A stretch of 64,000 bases of DNA from JAAEPI01 sp964352625 (GCA_964352625.1 CAYGSD010000001.1:186001-250000); one strand, 5' to 3'. Counted from the stretch's first letter, positions 24,048 to 34,161 are shown. The notes: generated from the letters alone by a model not told the origin. A program made the numbers and translations.

Positions 24048-27000
24048 CGCACTAATACAACCGCTCCGTACTGCTCCTGTTTGCCAATGGACGTATCAAC
24101 CGTGCTGCTAAACCTCATGACATAGGCATAGGTGCCAGGTGGCAAGAGGTTTCCGTTTAGCATTCCGTCCCACTCAAAGGTCTGATCAGTTGCCTTAAAG
24201 ACCGGCTCACCCCATCGGTTTGAAATCACTATTTCGAAGTTCTGAACATCAGAATTTGGAACGATCCTGAAAGTATCATTGAGACCGTCCTCATTCGGAG
24301 TGAAAGCCGTTGGAGCAAAAATCTTCGGGTTGCAATCGTCTCTTACCGTGACTTGATCCACCGTGCAGGTAAACCCATTGTACAACACCACCCGATACGT
24401 TCCTCGCTCGGTGACATAGAGCAGTCGATCGGTGGAGAGCACCGTAGGATCGGGCACTTTCGTCCACTCGTAGGTATTGAATACGCCCGGATCAAGGAAT
24501 ACCCCCGGCACGGCAGCATTCACACTACAAAAAGAGGTGCTCGATGGAAGCAATAAATCATCCTCGGTAATTGGGGTAATGATCGCATTGAATGTAGCAG
24601 TGGCTGTGCAATTGCCAGAAGGGCTTGTGGCTGTAACGGTGTAATCACCCTGCTGCGAAGCGGATATAGTCGCTGATCCAGAATTGATTGCTCCTGAAGG
24701 GCCTGTCCATGAATAGGTCACTCCAGTAGAATAGGTAGGGATCGCCTCCAAGAAAATTCGACTGCCGTCATTGCAATTTGGTGTGGCGGAAATCTGAACC
24801 TCAAGCAATTCTTCCACAGCCACATCAATAGGATCAGAGTTTACCTCACAACCGGTGGATTGATCCCGCACTGTGACTGAATAGGTGCCGGCCACATCAG
24901 TTGTAAATGCTTGCGATTGCTGGCCTGTGTTCCACAAGTAGCTATAAGGGCCTGTCCCATTAGAAACATTCGCGGATAGTCTAATTTCTCCATCGCACTC
25001 ATCACCAGTTGCTTCTGCGATCAGGTCATGCGCGTCATTGAGCGTTACTTCGATATCCTCCACTCTATCACAAAAAGCTGCCTCAGAGGCGGTCACCTGA
25101 TACGTGCCGGATTGATTGACTTCAACAGAAACGCCTGTTGATAAGCCTACTATTCCAGGGCCTGTCCAGTTATAAGTGGCGGTTCCGCCTGTGCCATCCA
25201 CCACAAAAATATCCCCAGATGTTCCACAAATCTCCTGAAAGGCATCAAACGTGAAGGCTGGTTCAGGGCCAGCAGCTATAGTGATTGATTCCGTCTCTAC
25301 ACAATTCGGTGGGTTGTCTCTTACCTCAACATCTAAAGTTCCCGGATCAAAAAGTGTTGGAACAACAACTACCCCATTTCCACTGCCATTGCTGACCACA
25401 GCTACTCCATCCTGAAGCACGTCATAAAAATAGTTGCCTACATAATTAATGGTCAATTCCACTTGGCCATCACAATTTCCCGTGGTGGATAAACTGAGAT
25501 TAGCGGTGGGATCTTCGACCTGAACAATTTCCGTGCGGATGCACCCTGTGACTGTATTCGTCACTACTGCTGTATAATTCCCCGGAGCAAGAAGAGTTTC
25601 ATTGACTGTTGTTGGGCCATCTACATTTACCGGGCCTCTTGGCGTTGGTCCCTGCAATTCATAGTCGAAATTGCCCGTGTTGTTGAAAACCAATTCCATA
25701 GCACCATCGTCCAACCCGCAACCACCAGTGGGTGAGGGATTAAAGGTGACGTCAGGCAATGGCAATACATTCACGCTCAGGGTATCTCTTCCCACGCACA
25801 TTGTCAGGGGATCAGTAACGGCTACCGTGTATTCAAAAAGACCTGCCACAGAGGTATTGATTGACTGGGTCACATTGTTTCCGACGGCTACTCCATCCAC
25901 TTGCCATTCATAGGAAGCACCAGCATTTCCGGCATTCAAATCCGGGGGCGAATCGTTTTGACAATAGATGACATCCGCGCCCAGGTCAACCTCCGGCCTG
26001 CCATCTGCAATGAAAGAAAACACCTCCTCAGATTGGCAGCCATTGGGATCCACAATAAAAACGGTGACGATATTCGGTTGGAAAATCTGGATTTCGCGAG
26101 TGGTTTCTCCCGTGGACCATTGATAGGTATACCCGGCCCTATCAACTGGCCAAGCAGATAATGTAATCGGCTGATCGCAAATGACCGTGTCCAAAGGAAC
26201 CTGCGGCCGTTCTGTAGCCGGCGAGATGATGACCTGCTGTGTTATGGTGGTGTCCTGGTCGCATCGGTTGGTCAAGAGCAATTGAACGTTATACGTGCCC
26301 GGCGCTGCATATGTATGAACCGTATCCTGCCCTTGAACGATTGTACCGTCTCCGAAAATCCAAACATATTCTTCAATAGAGCTGTCTCTTCCCGTTCCTG
26401 AAAATCTTGATGGCTGGCCATAGCACCCAAGATCGACGGTGATAGCAGGTTCCTGCACAGAAGAAGATTCTTCTTGGGCAAAATTGGGTAGTCCCAAACC
26501 ACTTGTGCGAGTCAGTAAATCAAAGCCATCTTCATTAAATCCGGCTCCCGCATCATCTACGTTTGGGGCTGTCAAAGTTCCGAGAGAATTCGAACCATCT
26601 ATGGCCATGTACATAGTTCCGTCTGGTCCAGTTTGTAAGGTGCCGTAATTGGCTCCCGTGGTGTAGCCATCGAACTTAGAGCCTTGGATATCTGCAACCG
26701 CTGTAGGCGCATTGATGCTGTCCAAATCCAGTTGAATGAGTTTTGAATCGGTAGCTGAGAGGGTGGTGAGGTAGAGCTTCGATAAATCGGGAGAAAACTC
26801 CACACCATAGACCGGGTCGGTTTCCTGAAGGTCAATCAGTCGTGGATTGGTAACCGCGCCCGTTGCTTGGTCAAAATCAAAAAGCTCTACGAAACTACCT
26901 GTAGATCTGGGTAAGGTTGCCGCAATAAATTGAGCGCCGCTAGAGAATTTTATTGCTCCCGTGGCTTGAACAGGATCGGTATCATCGTGCACCTCACCGA

Positions 27001-29137
27001 CGGGTGAGTAAACATTTGCTAAAATGCCATCACCATTTACAAAATTTGTTCTAAACATATTGGACCCTGACTCGTGTGTCAATAGCCAACCCGAACCGGT
27101 CACTGATGTCGTGCTGAGTTTTTCTGTTCCTGAATTATTCAATGCAATGTTCTTGATCAGCACCTGCCCTCTGGCTGTGTCTCTTTTCATATCCACTATG
27201 GCTACCTTGGCCTGATAGCTCCCATCACCCGGCACCTCCTCCGTGGTGAAAATGTAGAACATCGTCGTTTCATCCGCAAAGGGCATGATGATGGCGGATT
27301 GGTTTGCCGTTTCATCGCCTCCTATATCGGTTCCATTCATCATCACCTGATGATCTTTGTTCCAGACGGTGCTCCCGTTCGTGTAGAAAAGCAGGTCTCC
27401 ATTCGTGTCGGACATGGTGGCGCATCCTTCGGCGGAAGACATCATGTTATCATCCGTAATAGGTGTAGCCCCATCGGTAAAGTCAATCCCAGCCATTTCC
27501 CCGAAGTACCATTGGTTATTCACCGTTCTATTGACGCCATATTCCGTGACCACAATTTCATCGTAGGCGGGACATCCTTCAGGTCCAATTTTCTCTACCC
27601 AATACGTTCCTGCGGTATCAATGCTTGTTAGGCGACCAAAACCTCCGTTGCTCCAGACATAAGAAGAGCCCCCTGGGCCCGCATCAAGTACTAAGATTTC
27701 ATTGACGCAAATGGTAGTGTCATTTCCAAGGTCAACGGTTGCCGTATTGGCACTTATCTGCACCGGCTGAGTAATGGATTGGGAGATGCCGTTGATGGTG
27801 GCGGTCAGGGTGACATTGTAAGAACCACTTGCATCGTAGGCATGAATCGGTGCAACAGCGTTGGTTTGCGTACCGTCTCCAAGTCCCCAAAAATACTGAT
27901 GTGGCACAGGATCTACAATTGGGAAATATTTGGTGTTGTCATTCAGGCAACTATCTAAGTATGTGAAGTTCAATTCATTGAAAGTGAAGAAATAGCCACC
28001 TGTGAAGTTTGCAAATTGCTGAGCTTGAAAATCGTCGGTAAAAACCATTGGCTCGTAGGCCACTAAAGCAGCCACACTATCGGACTCATTTATTCTGCCA
28101 AGTAAATAAGGTGCACCTCCAGTTTCCTGATACAAATGATATATCCTTCCATCGAGAGCGGTCTGCAAACCATAGCTTCTGAAAAGAGGAGCTGTCAAAA
28201 TGGATGTTGGGATGGCCGCCGGATCGGCGAAATCATACTGGTAGATATTTCCAGTCGTGGCGGCAGAACCGTAACGGGAAATATAAAGCTTGGATCCATC
28301 GTTCGACCATTCCAGGTCATAAACAGACTCTCCTTGGCCGTCATCGAATCCTGTGTTTTGGATTATCCGTTCGAAGGAAAGCAGCCCTGTGGTCGCGTCA
28401 AAATCCAAAATCTTGACATTTCTATTGGCCGTCTTTGGAGCTACTGCAATCCGGGAAGAATCCTGATTGAAGCTGAAGTGTGCAGCTTCAGCAGTTGGGC
28501 CATTTAGAGAAAAATCGTACGGAATAGTTGCTCCAATTCCTCCGCCATCGATTCTGGTGACCTGAAAATCGAAGGTGCTCACATCTTGGGTAATCAACCA
28601 AAATAGCACACCATCGCCAGCCGGTACAATGAGCATTCCTTCCGCGGGATTGGTGAGGCCGGTACTGACCACCTGATTCAGACTGGTGATTGCATTTGTG
28701 TTTGCGTCTGCAATGGACACTTCGATATCGGTTCCTGAATTGGTGAACAAATAATATTCGCCGGGATTACCACTGACTGGTGCGGTAGCCACCGGCACAT
28801 TCAAAGTCGCGTCACCATTCAGGGCACCAGAAACCAATGTTTGGCTTCTATCATAGACTTGCTGACCATCGGAGTAGAAAAGAACCGATCCATCGAATTG
28901 GTCGACAATGACCGATGAACCTGCCTGACCAAATGGTGTCGCTTGATTATTCTGAATAGCTACGCCCCTTCCGTTTAAATCGAAAACCAGATTTTGGGAG
29001 GAATTACCAAAATACCACTGGGTCTCGGTGATATTCTGCGACCAGGAAATACCCGCCATCATCACCATTCCCACAATAAATAAGACCAATCGGTCTTTCG
29101 TCGCTGCACTCATTCTCTCGTAAGGGTCGCTGTTCAT
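24044..29137 (-). CDS. Giant secreted PKD-domain protein with gliding-motility-type (type B) C-terminal sorting domain
   Basis: 1697 residues. Signal segment about 15-34 (RLVLFIVGMVMMAGISWSQ). Two similar modules, each a propeller-like region beginning QWYFG (about 40 and 540) and ending in a PKD domain (FWGLGDGTQTN...YDASGSYNVTLTA; VWIFGDGTIVQG...YAAPGTYNVQLLL). A series of Ig-like/SprB-like repeats follows (GxYxVTVRDxxTGC patterns, about 1040-1600). The C-terminus is the classical sorting domain: FAPTAFTPNEDGLNDTFRI, SNRWGEPVF, PPGTYAYVMRF. It should be exported by the type IX system to the surface. porP lies divergently 128 bp away, its usual partner. Confidence 0.93.
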   Translation of the reverse strand: MNSDPYERMSAATKDRLVLFIVGMVMMAGISWSQNITETQWYFGNSSQNLVFDLNGRGVAIQNNQATPFGQAGSSVIVDQFDGSVLFYSDGQQVYDRSQTLVSGALNGDATLNVPVATAPVSGNPGEYYLFTNSGTDIEVSIADANTNAITSLNQVVSTGLTNPAEGMLIVPAGDGVLFWLITQDVSTFDFQVTRIDGGGIGATIPYDFSLNGPTAEAAHFSFNQDSSRIAVAPKTANRNVKILDFDATTGLLSFERIIQNTGFDDGQGESVYDLEWSNDGSKLYISRYGSAATTGNIYQYDFADPAAIPTSILTAPLFRSYGLQTALDGRIYHLYQETGGAPYLLGRINESDSVAALVAYEPMVFTDDFQAQQFANFTGGYFFTFNELNFTYLDSCLNDNTKYFPIVDPVPHQYFWGLGDGTQTNAVAPIHAYDASGSYNVTLTATINGISQSITQPVQISANTATVDLGNDTTICVNEILVLDAGPGGSSYVWSNGGFGRLTSIDTAGTYWVEKIGPEGCPAYDEIVVTEYGVNRTVNNQWYFGEMAGIDFTDGATPITDDNMMSSAEGCATMSDTNGDLLFYTNGSTVWNKDHQVMMNGTDIGGDETANQSAIIMPFADETTMFYIFTTEEVPGDGSYQAKVAIVDMKRDTARGQVLIKNIALNNSGTEKLSTTSVTGSGWLLTHESGSNMFRTNFVNGDGILANVYSPVGEVHDDTDPVQATGAIKFSSGAQFIAATLPRSTGSFVELFDFDQATGAVTNPRLIDLQETDPVYGVEFSPDLSKLYLTTLSATDSKLIQLDLDSINAPTAVADIQGSKFDGYTTGANYGTLQTGPDGTMYMAIDGSNSLGTLTAPNVDDAGAGFNEDGFDLLTRTSGLGLPNFAQEESSSVQEPAITVDLGCYGQPSRFSGTGRDSSIEEYVWIFGDGTIVQGQDTVHTYAAPGTYNVQLLLTNRCDQDTTITQQVIISPATERPQVPLDTVICDQPITLSAWPVDRAGYTYQWSTGETTREIQIFQPNIVTVFIVDPNGCQSEEVFSFIADGRPEVDLGADVIYCQNDSPPDLNAGNAGASYEWQVDGVAVGNNVTQSINTSVAGLFEYTVAVTDPLTMCVGRDTLSVNVLPLPDVTFNPSPTGGCGLDDGAMELVFNNTGNFDYELQGPTPRGPVNVDGPTTVNETLLAPGNYTAVVTNTVTGCIRTEIVQVEDPTANLSLSTTGNCDGQVELTINYVGNYFYDVLQDGVAVVSNGSGNGVVVVPTLFDPGTLDVEVRDNPPNCVETESITIAAGPEPAFTFDAFQEICGTSGDIFVVDGTGGTATYNWTGPGIVGLSTGVSVEVNQSGTYQVTASEAAFCDRVEDIEVTLNDAHDLIAEATGDECDGEIRLSANVSNGTGPYSYLWNTGQQSQAFTTDVAGTYSVTVRDQSTGCEVNSDPIDVAVEELLEVQISATPNCNDGSRIFLEAIPTYSTGVTYSWTGPSGAINSGSATISASQQGDYTVTATSPSGNCTATATFNAIITPITEDDLLLPSSTSFCSVNAAVPGVFLDPGVFNTYEWTKVPDPTVLSTDRLLYVTERGTYRVVLYNGFTCTVDQVTVRDDCNPKIFAPTAFTPNEDGLNDTFRIVPNSDVQNFEIVISNRWGEPVFKATDQTFEWDGMLNGNLLPPGTYAYVMRFSSTVDTSIGKQEQYGAVVLVR

Positions 29138-29265
29138 TTGAATGTCCTTCCTAATGTAACAAAAGTATAGATTGGTGTGAAATTCTAACGTACTTCTGCT
29201 CGTTACAGTATTGCATAGTTCAAAGCTTCGGTTGTTTTGTATAATTTCACCCCATATTCCTTAGG

Positions 29266-30294
29266 ATGCAGGTAAAGCGAATTTTGTGTTTTTGGTTATT
29301 GGCTTTGTTCTTCAACAATTTGGCGGCCCAAGACCCTCAGTTTTCTCAGTACTATGCTGCCCCCATGTATCTGAATCCCGCGCTGGTGGGCATTCATCAG
29401 AAGGGTAGCTTCGGAGTGAACTACAGGAACCAATGGCCGAATATTGATGCGCAATTCGAGACGTATTCTTTTTATATAGACAATCACTTTGAGGATCAGT
29501 ACAGCAGCGTGGGGCTGATTTTCACCAATGACAGGGAAGGAATTGTGGGGCTCCAATCGAATACCATCGGGCTGCAATATGCTTATCAGCTTCAGCTAAA
29601 CTACCAGTGGACTTTCCGTCCGGGGGTGGAAGTATCGTACACCTCGCGTGATTTGAACTTTTCCAATCTCACTTTCGGTGACCAATTCGATGCGAATGGA
29701 AATGTGGTGAATCCCACGGCAGAGCTGAATACAGGCGAAAAGGCACGTTTCTTTGATCTGGCTTTTGGGGGAATTTTCTTCAACGAGCGCATCTGGATTG
29801 GAAGTGCAGTGCATCACATCACAGAACCAAATGAATCGCTGACTGGCGATGTATCTAACCTCCCCAGAAGAATCTCGATTCATGGTGGTTACAAAATACC
29901 GTTCAGTACTTCCCCCGGCCCCACGCGTGGAAGTGGCGCACGAGAAAAAAGCCTGACACCAAGCTTCAGCTACCGATCGCAGGGAGAATTCGATCAGTTG
30001 GATGTAGGAGCGTTCATTACGCTGGAGCCCTTGCTACTAGGCGCTTGGTATCGGGGCATACCTGTGAGAAAAGTGGATGGAGTGGCCAACTCCGAATCGT
30101 TGATCTTCATGCTCGGGATCAAGCAAGACCGAACGTCTATGGGATATAGCTACGATTACACCCTCTCTGATCTTGGAATAGGAACCGGAGGTGCACATGA
30201 GATTTCTTTCACCTACTCCTTTAGCCTGGCTGACCCAAGCAAACCTCCGTTGAATGCCAGAAGGCTAAGATGCCCTGTGCCGTTTATTTTTTAG
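29266..30294 (+). CDS. porP: PorP/SprF-family type IX secretion membrane protein
   Basis: 342 residues. Signal MQVKRILCFWLLALFFNNLAAQ, then the family opening DPQFSQYYAAPMYLNPALVG and NYRNQWPNI. Outer-membrane barrel strands run to FTYSFSLADPSK. SprF/PorP proteins pair with type-B-sorted substrates for delivery or anchoring at the outer membrane. It is transcribed away from the giant sorted protein, sharing a 128-bp intergenic region, so the two are probably functional partners. Confidence 0.92.
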   Translation: MQVKRILCFWLLALFFNNLAAQDPQFSQYYAAPMYLNPALVGIHQKGSFGVNYRNQWPNIDAQFETYSFYIDNHFEDQYSSVGLIFTNDREGIVGLQSNTIGLQYAYQLQLNYQWTFRPGVEVSYTSRDLNFSNLTFGDQFDANGNVVNPTAELNTGEKARFFDLAFGGIFFNERIWIGSAVHHITEPNESLTGDVSNLPRRISIHGGYKIPFSTSPGPTRGSGAREKSLTPSFSYRSQGEFDQLDVGAFITLEPLLLGAWYRGIPVRKVDGVANSESLIFMLGIKQDRTSMGYSYDYTLSDLGIGTGGAHEISFTYSFSLADPSKPPLNARRLRCPVPFIF

Positions 30295-30320
30295 GAGTCG
30301 GTTAGGTGGTAGATTTGATG

Positions 30321-30359
30321 GTATGTAAGCGGAAGTCTGCTTACATAAATGTTGGGCTC
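30321..30359. repeat. Cassette-like boundary (right-end type): hairpin plus core
   Basis: A 12-bp stem, TATGTAAGCGGA with TCTGCTTACATA (one G-T pair), is followed by TTACATAAATGTT (30341-30353), near-identical to 2845-2857, and the core TGTTGGGCTC (30350-30359). The core contains GTTGGGC, a perfect GTTRRRY integron core. Confidence 0.6.
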
Positions 30360-30371
30360 CATATCTGCAAC

Positions 30372-30974
30372 ATGAGAATCGGCTTTATAATCATAGTAAT
30401 CTTTATTGCTTCCTGTGGAACTAAACCTACATCAACTGAAGGAACCAACTTCTTAGTTAAGGATCAACAAGACACGGTCAGTTTTTTCTTCTATGAGTAC
30501 TATGACAACTATGAATTCATGGATAAAACGGACTTTGACAGTGCTATTTTCAACAAACAAGCTCAATCAAGAATTCCGGGCAGATACATGCTTGGAATAA
30601 TTGAAAAGGAACAATTTCTGAACCGATATTTAACATTTAAAGGAGACTCCCTTTCCGAACTTTCTGACTTTGGTGAACCAACCCAATATTTCCTAGAAGA
30701 GGAATACGAGTTAGCTGATTATGAACTAGTAATCTTGGAGGACTTTATTGACTCAACTACCAACTTCCTAACTAAATACCAGACTTTGGTTGCTGTAACC
30801 TCAACTTCAAGAGATACTTTACTTTTTCAAGAGATGAGCTTCATTCAGAAACCAACTCATGTAACATTTAGCCTCTTAACTTATGAGACTTGGGACATCC
30901 GCGAACAAATGAACTCTTTAATATCGGATGCTGTAACGACAATGAAGAAATCTACAGAGCCCAACAAACACTAG
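30372..30974 (+). CDS. Lipoprotein of unknown function, cassette cargo
   Basis: 200 residues from the ATG at 30372: MRIGFIIIVIFIASCGTKP has a lipobox (Cys 15). An upstream in-frame start at 30306 would place 22 residues derived from the hairpin before the signal and is rejected. The body is acidic and rich in Phe/Tyr/Glu (FFYEYYDNYEF, YFLEEEYELADYELVILEDF); no family recognised. The last codons (EPNKH) lie inside the boundary repeat GAGCCCAACA, so the cassette junction sets the C-terminus. Confidence 0.7.
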   Translation: MRIGFIIIVIFIASCGTKPTSTEGTNFLVKDQQDTVSFFFYEYYDNYEFMDKTDFDSAIFNKQAQSRIPGRYMLGIIEKEQFLNRYLTFKGDSLSELSDFGEPTQYFLEEEYELADYELVILEDFIDSTTNFLTKYQTLVAVTSTSRDTLLFQEMSFIQKPTHVTFSLLTYETWDIREQMNSLISDAVTTMKKSTEPNKH

Positions 30975-30985
30975 CGGGCATGGCC
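30957..30985. repeat. Cassette-like boundary (left-end type)
   Basis: GAGCCCAACA (30957-30966) is the exact reverse complement of the unit's start TGTTGGGCTC (30350-30359). It contains GCCCAAC, matching RYYYAAC, and continues as AACAAACACTAGC, near-identical to 5202-5214. No right half follows. Confidence 0.6.
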
Positions 30986-31102
30986 CCATTAGCCATTTGT
31001 CAGTTTCATGGAGCTAGATGCTAGAATTTTTCTCCATCTCTCTCAAAAATAATTTCCAGCAATCTCCTCATTTCGTATCTACCTTTGCCATCAAATACAT
31101 TC

Positions 31103-31711
31103 ATGTCCATAGCTCGCAAAGTGAGGGCGGTCGAACGGTTGTTTGGCTCCCTCGAAGTAGAAATTGCCGCTTTCAAATCACAGTCGAGCCTTAGCTGCCT
31201 CACGGGGTGCGGACGATGCTGCACCAAGCCGGACATTGAAGCCACGCCCTTGGAGTTTTTGCCATTTGCTTTTGATCTATTTCTCAAAGGAAAAGCACTG
31301 GAATTTCTAGAACGCATAGAATCAGACCCCTCCACTGTTTGTTTGAACTACACACCTCTTTCGGTCATAGACACAGCAAGTGGAAGTTGTGGAACCTACG
31401 CCTACCGTGGCTTGATTTGTCGGCTGTTTGGCTATGCCGCCTCCAGAGACAAGCATGGCAAACCTAAGCTTGCTACCTGCACGCTCATCAAAGAATCGCA
31501 AAGGGAGAATTACGATCGAACGGTTGCCGCCATCGATGAAGGAATGAAGGTGCCTCACTACTCAGATTATTATTCCAAATTGACGCGAATTGATCACCGA
31601 CTGGGTAGCACTTTGTATCCAATAAATGAGGCAATCAAGCAGGCGATAGAAGAGGTGCTGCATCACTATGCCTATCGTCCGTTTCCGGGAAAAATGAGAA
31701 GAGCGGCATAA
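31103..31711 (+). CDS. YkgJ-type cysteine-cluster protein
   Basis: 202 residues from ATG 31103 (TTG at 31085 would add six residues). The LSCLTGCGRCCTKPDIEATPLEF segment carries the CxxxCxxCC cluster near residue 35. Further cysteines are at STVCLNY, GSCGTYAYRGLICRLFGY and ATCTLI. The YkgJ domain is predicted to bind zinc or an iron-sulfur cluster; catalytic function is unproven. Cytosolic. Single gene, 37 bp before the sulfurtransferase. Confidence 0.85.
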   Translation: MSIARKVRAVERLFGSLEVEIAAFKSQSSLSCLTGCGRCCTKPDIEATPLEFLPFAFDLFLKGKALEFLERIESDPSTVCLNYTPLSVIDTASGSCGTYAYRGLICRLFGYAASRDKHGKPKLATCTLIKESQRENYDRTVAAIDEGMKVPHYSDYYSKLTRIDHRLGSTLYPINEAIKQAIEEVLHHYAYRPFPGKMRRAA

Positions 31712-31748
31712 GTTTTATCGAAAGCTTTGAATGAGATAATTTAGCCTC

Positions 31749-32591
31749 ATGTCCTCACTTCCCATCTCGCCATCTGAGCTTTTCACACTCCTCGATGACC
31801 ATAATCTCATCATTCTGGATGCGAGCTTACCCAAGCCAAAAGGCAAAGCCGAGGACAATCCACTTGCCAGCATTCAAATCCCAAACGCTCGATTTTTTGA
31901 TATTGAACACAAATTCTCAGATCAGAAAAGTGACCTACCTCATACGATGGTCTCTGCCGAAGTTTTCGAAAGAGAAGCCAGAGCGTTGGGAATTAATAGT
32001 TCGAGCAGAATCGTGGTGTATGACAACCTGGGTGTGTACTCTGCCCCTCGCGCCTGGTGGATGTTCAAGTCCATGGGGCACGAAGATGTTCAGGTTTTGA
32101 ATGGAGGTTTGCCTGAATGGGTGTCAGGTCGCCTGCCGACAGAAGCAAAAATTTACCGAACAATTCCTAAAGGCGATTTCATTGCTCAACCTAAGTCTGG
32201 GTTTTTCCGAGCACAGGGAGAGATGCTTTCCAATTTTGACTCAAAAGTGGAGGTTGTTTTGGATGCTCGTTCGGCTGGCAGATTTGCGGGAACTGAGCCC
32301 GAGCCAAGGGCAGGTCTGCGAGGCGGACACATCCCAGATTCCAAAAGCCTTCCCTTCACTGAGGTTCTCGATGGGAATACGCTCAAAGATGAGCCTGAGC
32401 TCAGAGCTATTTTTGATGCACTGAATCCATCGAAGCAGCCAACGATTTTTAGCTGCGGTTCGGGGCTTACGGCCTGCATCATCCTTTTGGCTGCTGAGGT
32501 GGCAGGGAGAAAAAACCTGTCTGTGTACGATGGGTCTTGGAGCGAATGGGGGTTGCCGGGAGACTGGCCATTGGAGACGGGATTGAATTAA
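31749..32591 (+). CDS. sseA: Thiosulfate / 3-mercaptopyruvate sulfurtransferase
   Basis: 280 residues with two rhodanese domains. The N-terminal one is catalytically silent (VVYDNLGVYSAPRAWWMFKSMGHEDVQVLNGGLPEW). The C-terminal one has RFAGTEPEPRAGLRGGHIPDSKSLPF and the active loop SCGSGLTA, whose Cys carries the persulfide; CGSGxTA points to the mercaptopyruvate type. Transfers sulfur to thiols or cyanide in the cytosol. Confidence 0.92.
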   Translation: MSSLPISPSELFTLLDDHNLIILDASLPKPKGKAEDNPLASIQIPNARFFDIEHKFSDQKSDLPHTMVSAEVFEREARALGINSSSRIVVYDNLGVYSAPRAWWMFKSMGHEDVQVLNGGLPEWVSGRLPTEAKIYRTIPKGDFIAQPKSGFFRAQGEMLSNFDSKVEVVLDARSAGRFAGTEPEPRAGLRGGHIPDSKSLPFTEVLDGNTLKDEPELRAIFDALNPSKQPTIFSCGSGLTACIILLAAEVAGRKNLSVYDGSWSEWGLPGDWPLETGLN

Positions 32592-32619
32592 AAAATTTGA
32601 TGATTTTACTGTGATCCAA

Positions 32620-34161
32620 ATGTCCACACTTAAGCACTACTACAACCAATGGCGGGTGCCTATTCTCATTATCCTCGTCGGTCTCACGTTGAGAATATTT
32701 GCTGTAGTGAACAACAAAACGCCCTATGTAAACAACTACGATACTATTCGGAAAGTAACCCTGAACTTTTCAGATCAGAAAAAAACTTTGTCGTCAAGCA
32801 TCGATAATTGGACGGATGCAAATTCCTTACGAAAGGAACTTTTTACTACAAGTAAGCCGAACCCTGATTTCAAGGCGCTCAATAAGGAACTAGAGGCCAG
32901 CAACCATCCACCGCTGTATTACTACATCTATCACCCCATCAAAATATGGCTGGATGGCGGCTCACATAAGTTGGGGAGTGGATATGCCCTTAACCTGATC
33001 CTTTGGTTTGTGGGGGCACTAATTTTCTACAAGCTGTGTGTTTTGGTCTTTCAAGATGAAAATACGGCTCTGATGGCGCTCTTATTTTATGCGACCCACT
33101 TAGGATCAATGACCCCAATAATTTTACTCAAAGCCTATGTCTTGCAGGAGGTGCTGGTTCTACTAAGCGTTTACTTGTACTTCAAATACTCTAAAACCGA
33201 AAACGCAAATTGGAGACAGTATGTCGTGTATGGCCTGGTCATTTATTTGGCCTTTTTGTCGCATTACTTTTCATATATCCTAATTGGGGTATTTAGTCTG
33301 GTCATAGGAGTCCACACGCTGCAATCGAAAAGCTACAAGAAATTGTTCGCCTATGCAGGGACAACCCTCATAGCAGTCATACTTGCGGTAATCACCTATC
33401 CGAATACGATCAGAGACCTTGTCGACGACAAGCGATCGCAAGAAATACAGGAAAATGTTGACTCGCTATCCGCCAGCAGTGAGCTGTCCCAAGCGATCGA
33501 AACATTCACTAAATACATGGTTTATTGGCCCCATGTCGTATGTATAATTCTTGGCTTTTCGGTGTTGCTAAGTGGAAAAATCAAATGGAAAGGGAAGCTC
33601 TTAAGTACACCAATGCTGCTCTTTTTATTTGGCATGATCACCTACCTCACATTAGAGTTCATCTTGGTGAGGTCATTCGTTCGATACCTGGCGATAAGCG
33701 TCCCCTTCATGATTATTGGATTGGCTTACTTTTCGCGAAAATTTATTTCGCAAGGCAAATGGACGGTTTTTTCATTCCTGATCATTTGCTTTTTGTATTC
33801 GGGCAATCTTTTGTACTCAGGCGTAGACAGCAAAGGCAGCTCTGAAAGGATCATTCAAAACTGGAATACCAAAGGGATTCCTGATGTGATAACCAAGAAT
33901 AAAACGTCTACTTTGATCATACCCCCGTATACACAGCACTTCACCGAAGCGGCCGTATTCATAGCGACCAAAGGAAAAGAAGTGGCTCTATCGGATAATT
34001 TGGATCCTGAATTTCTCAAGAATAAGAAAGATGTTGTCCTGATGATTCGCAAATCCCATGTGAGGAAAATGGACAAGGAGATCAAACGAAATGTACTTAC
34101 CAAACAATATGACCACCTCTTCTTTCACAATGGCTATGAGATATATAAGCTGAAGGAATAA
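32620..34161 (+). CDS. Multi-pass membrane glycosyltransferase, GT39/ArnT-like
   Basis: 513 residues from ATG 32620 (GTG at 32611 possible). About 10 transmembrane helices, starting WRVPILIILVGLTLRIFAV. A first periplasmic loop contains NHPPLYYYIYHPIKIW, which resembles the DxHPPLYY acceptor/donor loop of polyprenyl-phosphate-sugar transferases. A C-terminal soluble domain ends GYEIYKL. Expected to transfer a sugar from a lipid carrier at the outer face of the inner membrane; sugar and acceptor unknown. Single gene. Confidence 0.8.
   Translation: MSTLKHYYNQWRVPILIILVGLTLRIFAVVNNKTPYVNNYDTIRKVTLNFSDQKKTLSSSIDNWTDANSLRKELFTTSKPNPDFKALNKELEASNHPPLYYYIYHPIKIWLDGGSHKLGSGYALNLILWFVGALIFYKLCVLVFQDENTALMALLFYATHLGSMTPIILLKAYVLQEVLVLLSVYLYFKYSKTENANWRQYVVYGLVIYLAFLSHYFSYILIGVFSLVIGVHTLQSKSYKKLFAYAGTTLIAVILAVITYPNTIRDLVDDKRSQEIQENVDSLSASSELSQAIETFTKYMVYWPHVVCIILGFSVLLSGKIKWKGKLLSTPMLLFLFGMITYLTLEFILVRSFVRYLAISVPFMIIGLAYFSRKFISQGKWTVFSFLIICFLYSGNLLYSGVDSKGSSERIIQNWNTKGIPDVITKNKTSTLIIPPYTQHFTEAAVFIATKGKEVALSDNLDPEFLKNKKDVVLMIRKSHVRKMDKEIKRNVLTKQYDHLFFHNGYEIYKLKE

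Noticed and set aside
31021..31558. Minus-strand frames over the YkgJ gene
   Set aside because: Antisense shadows; Cys cluster and family match are on the plus strand.
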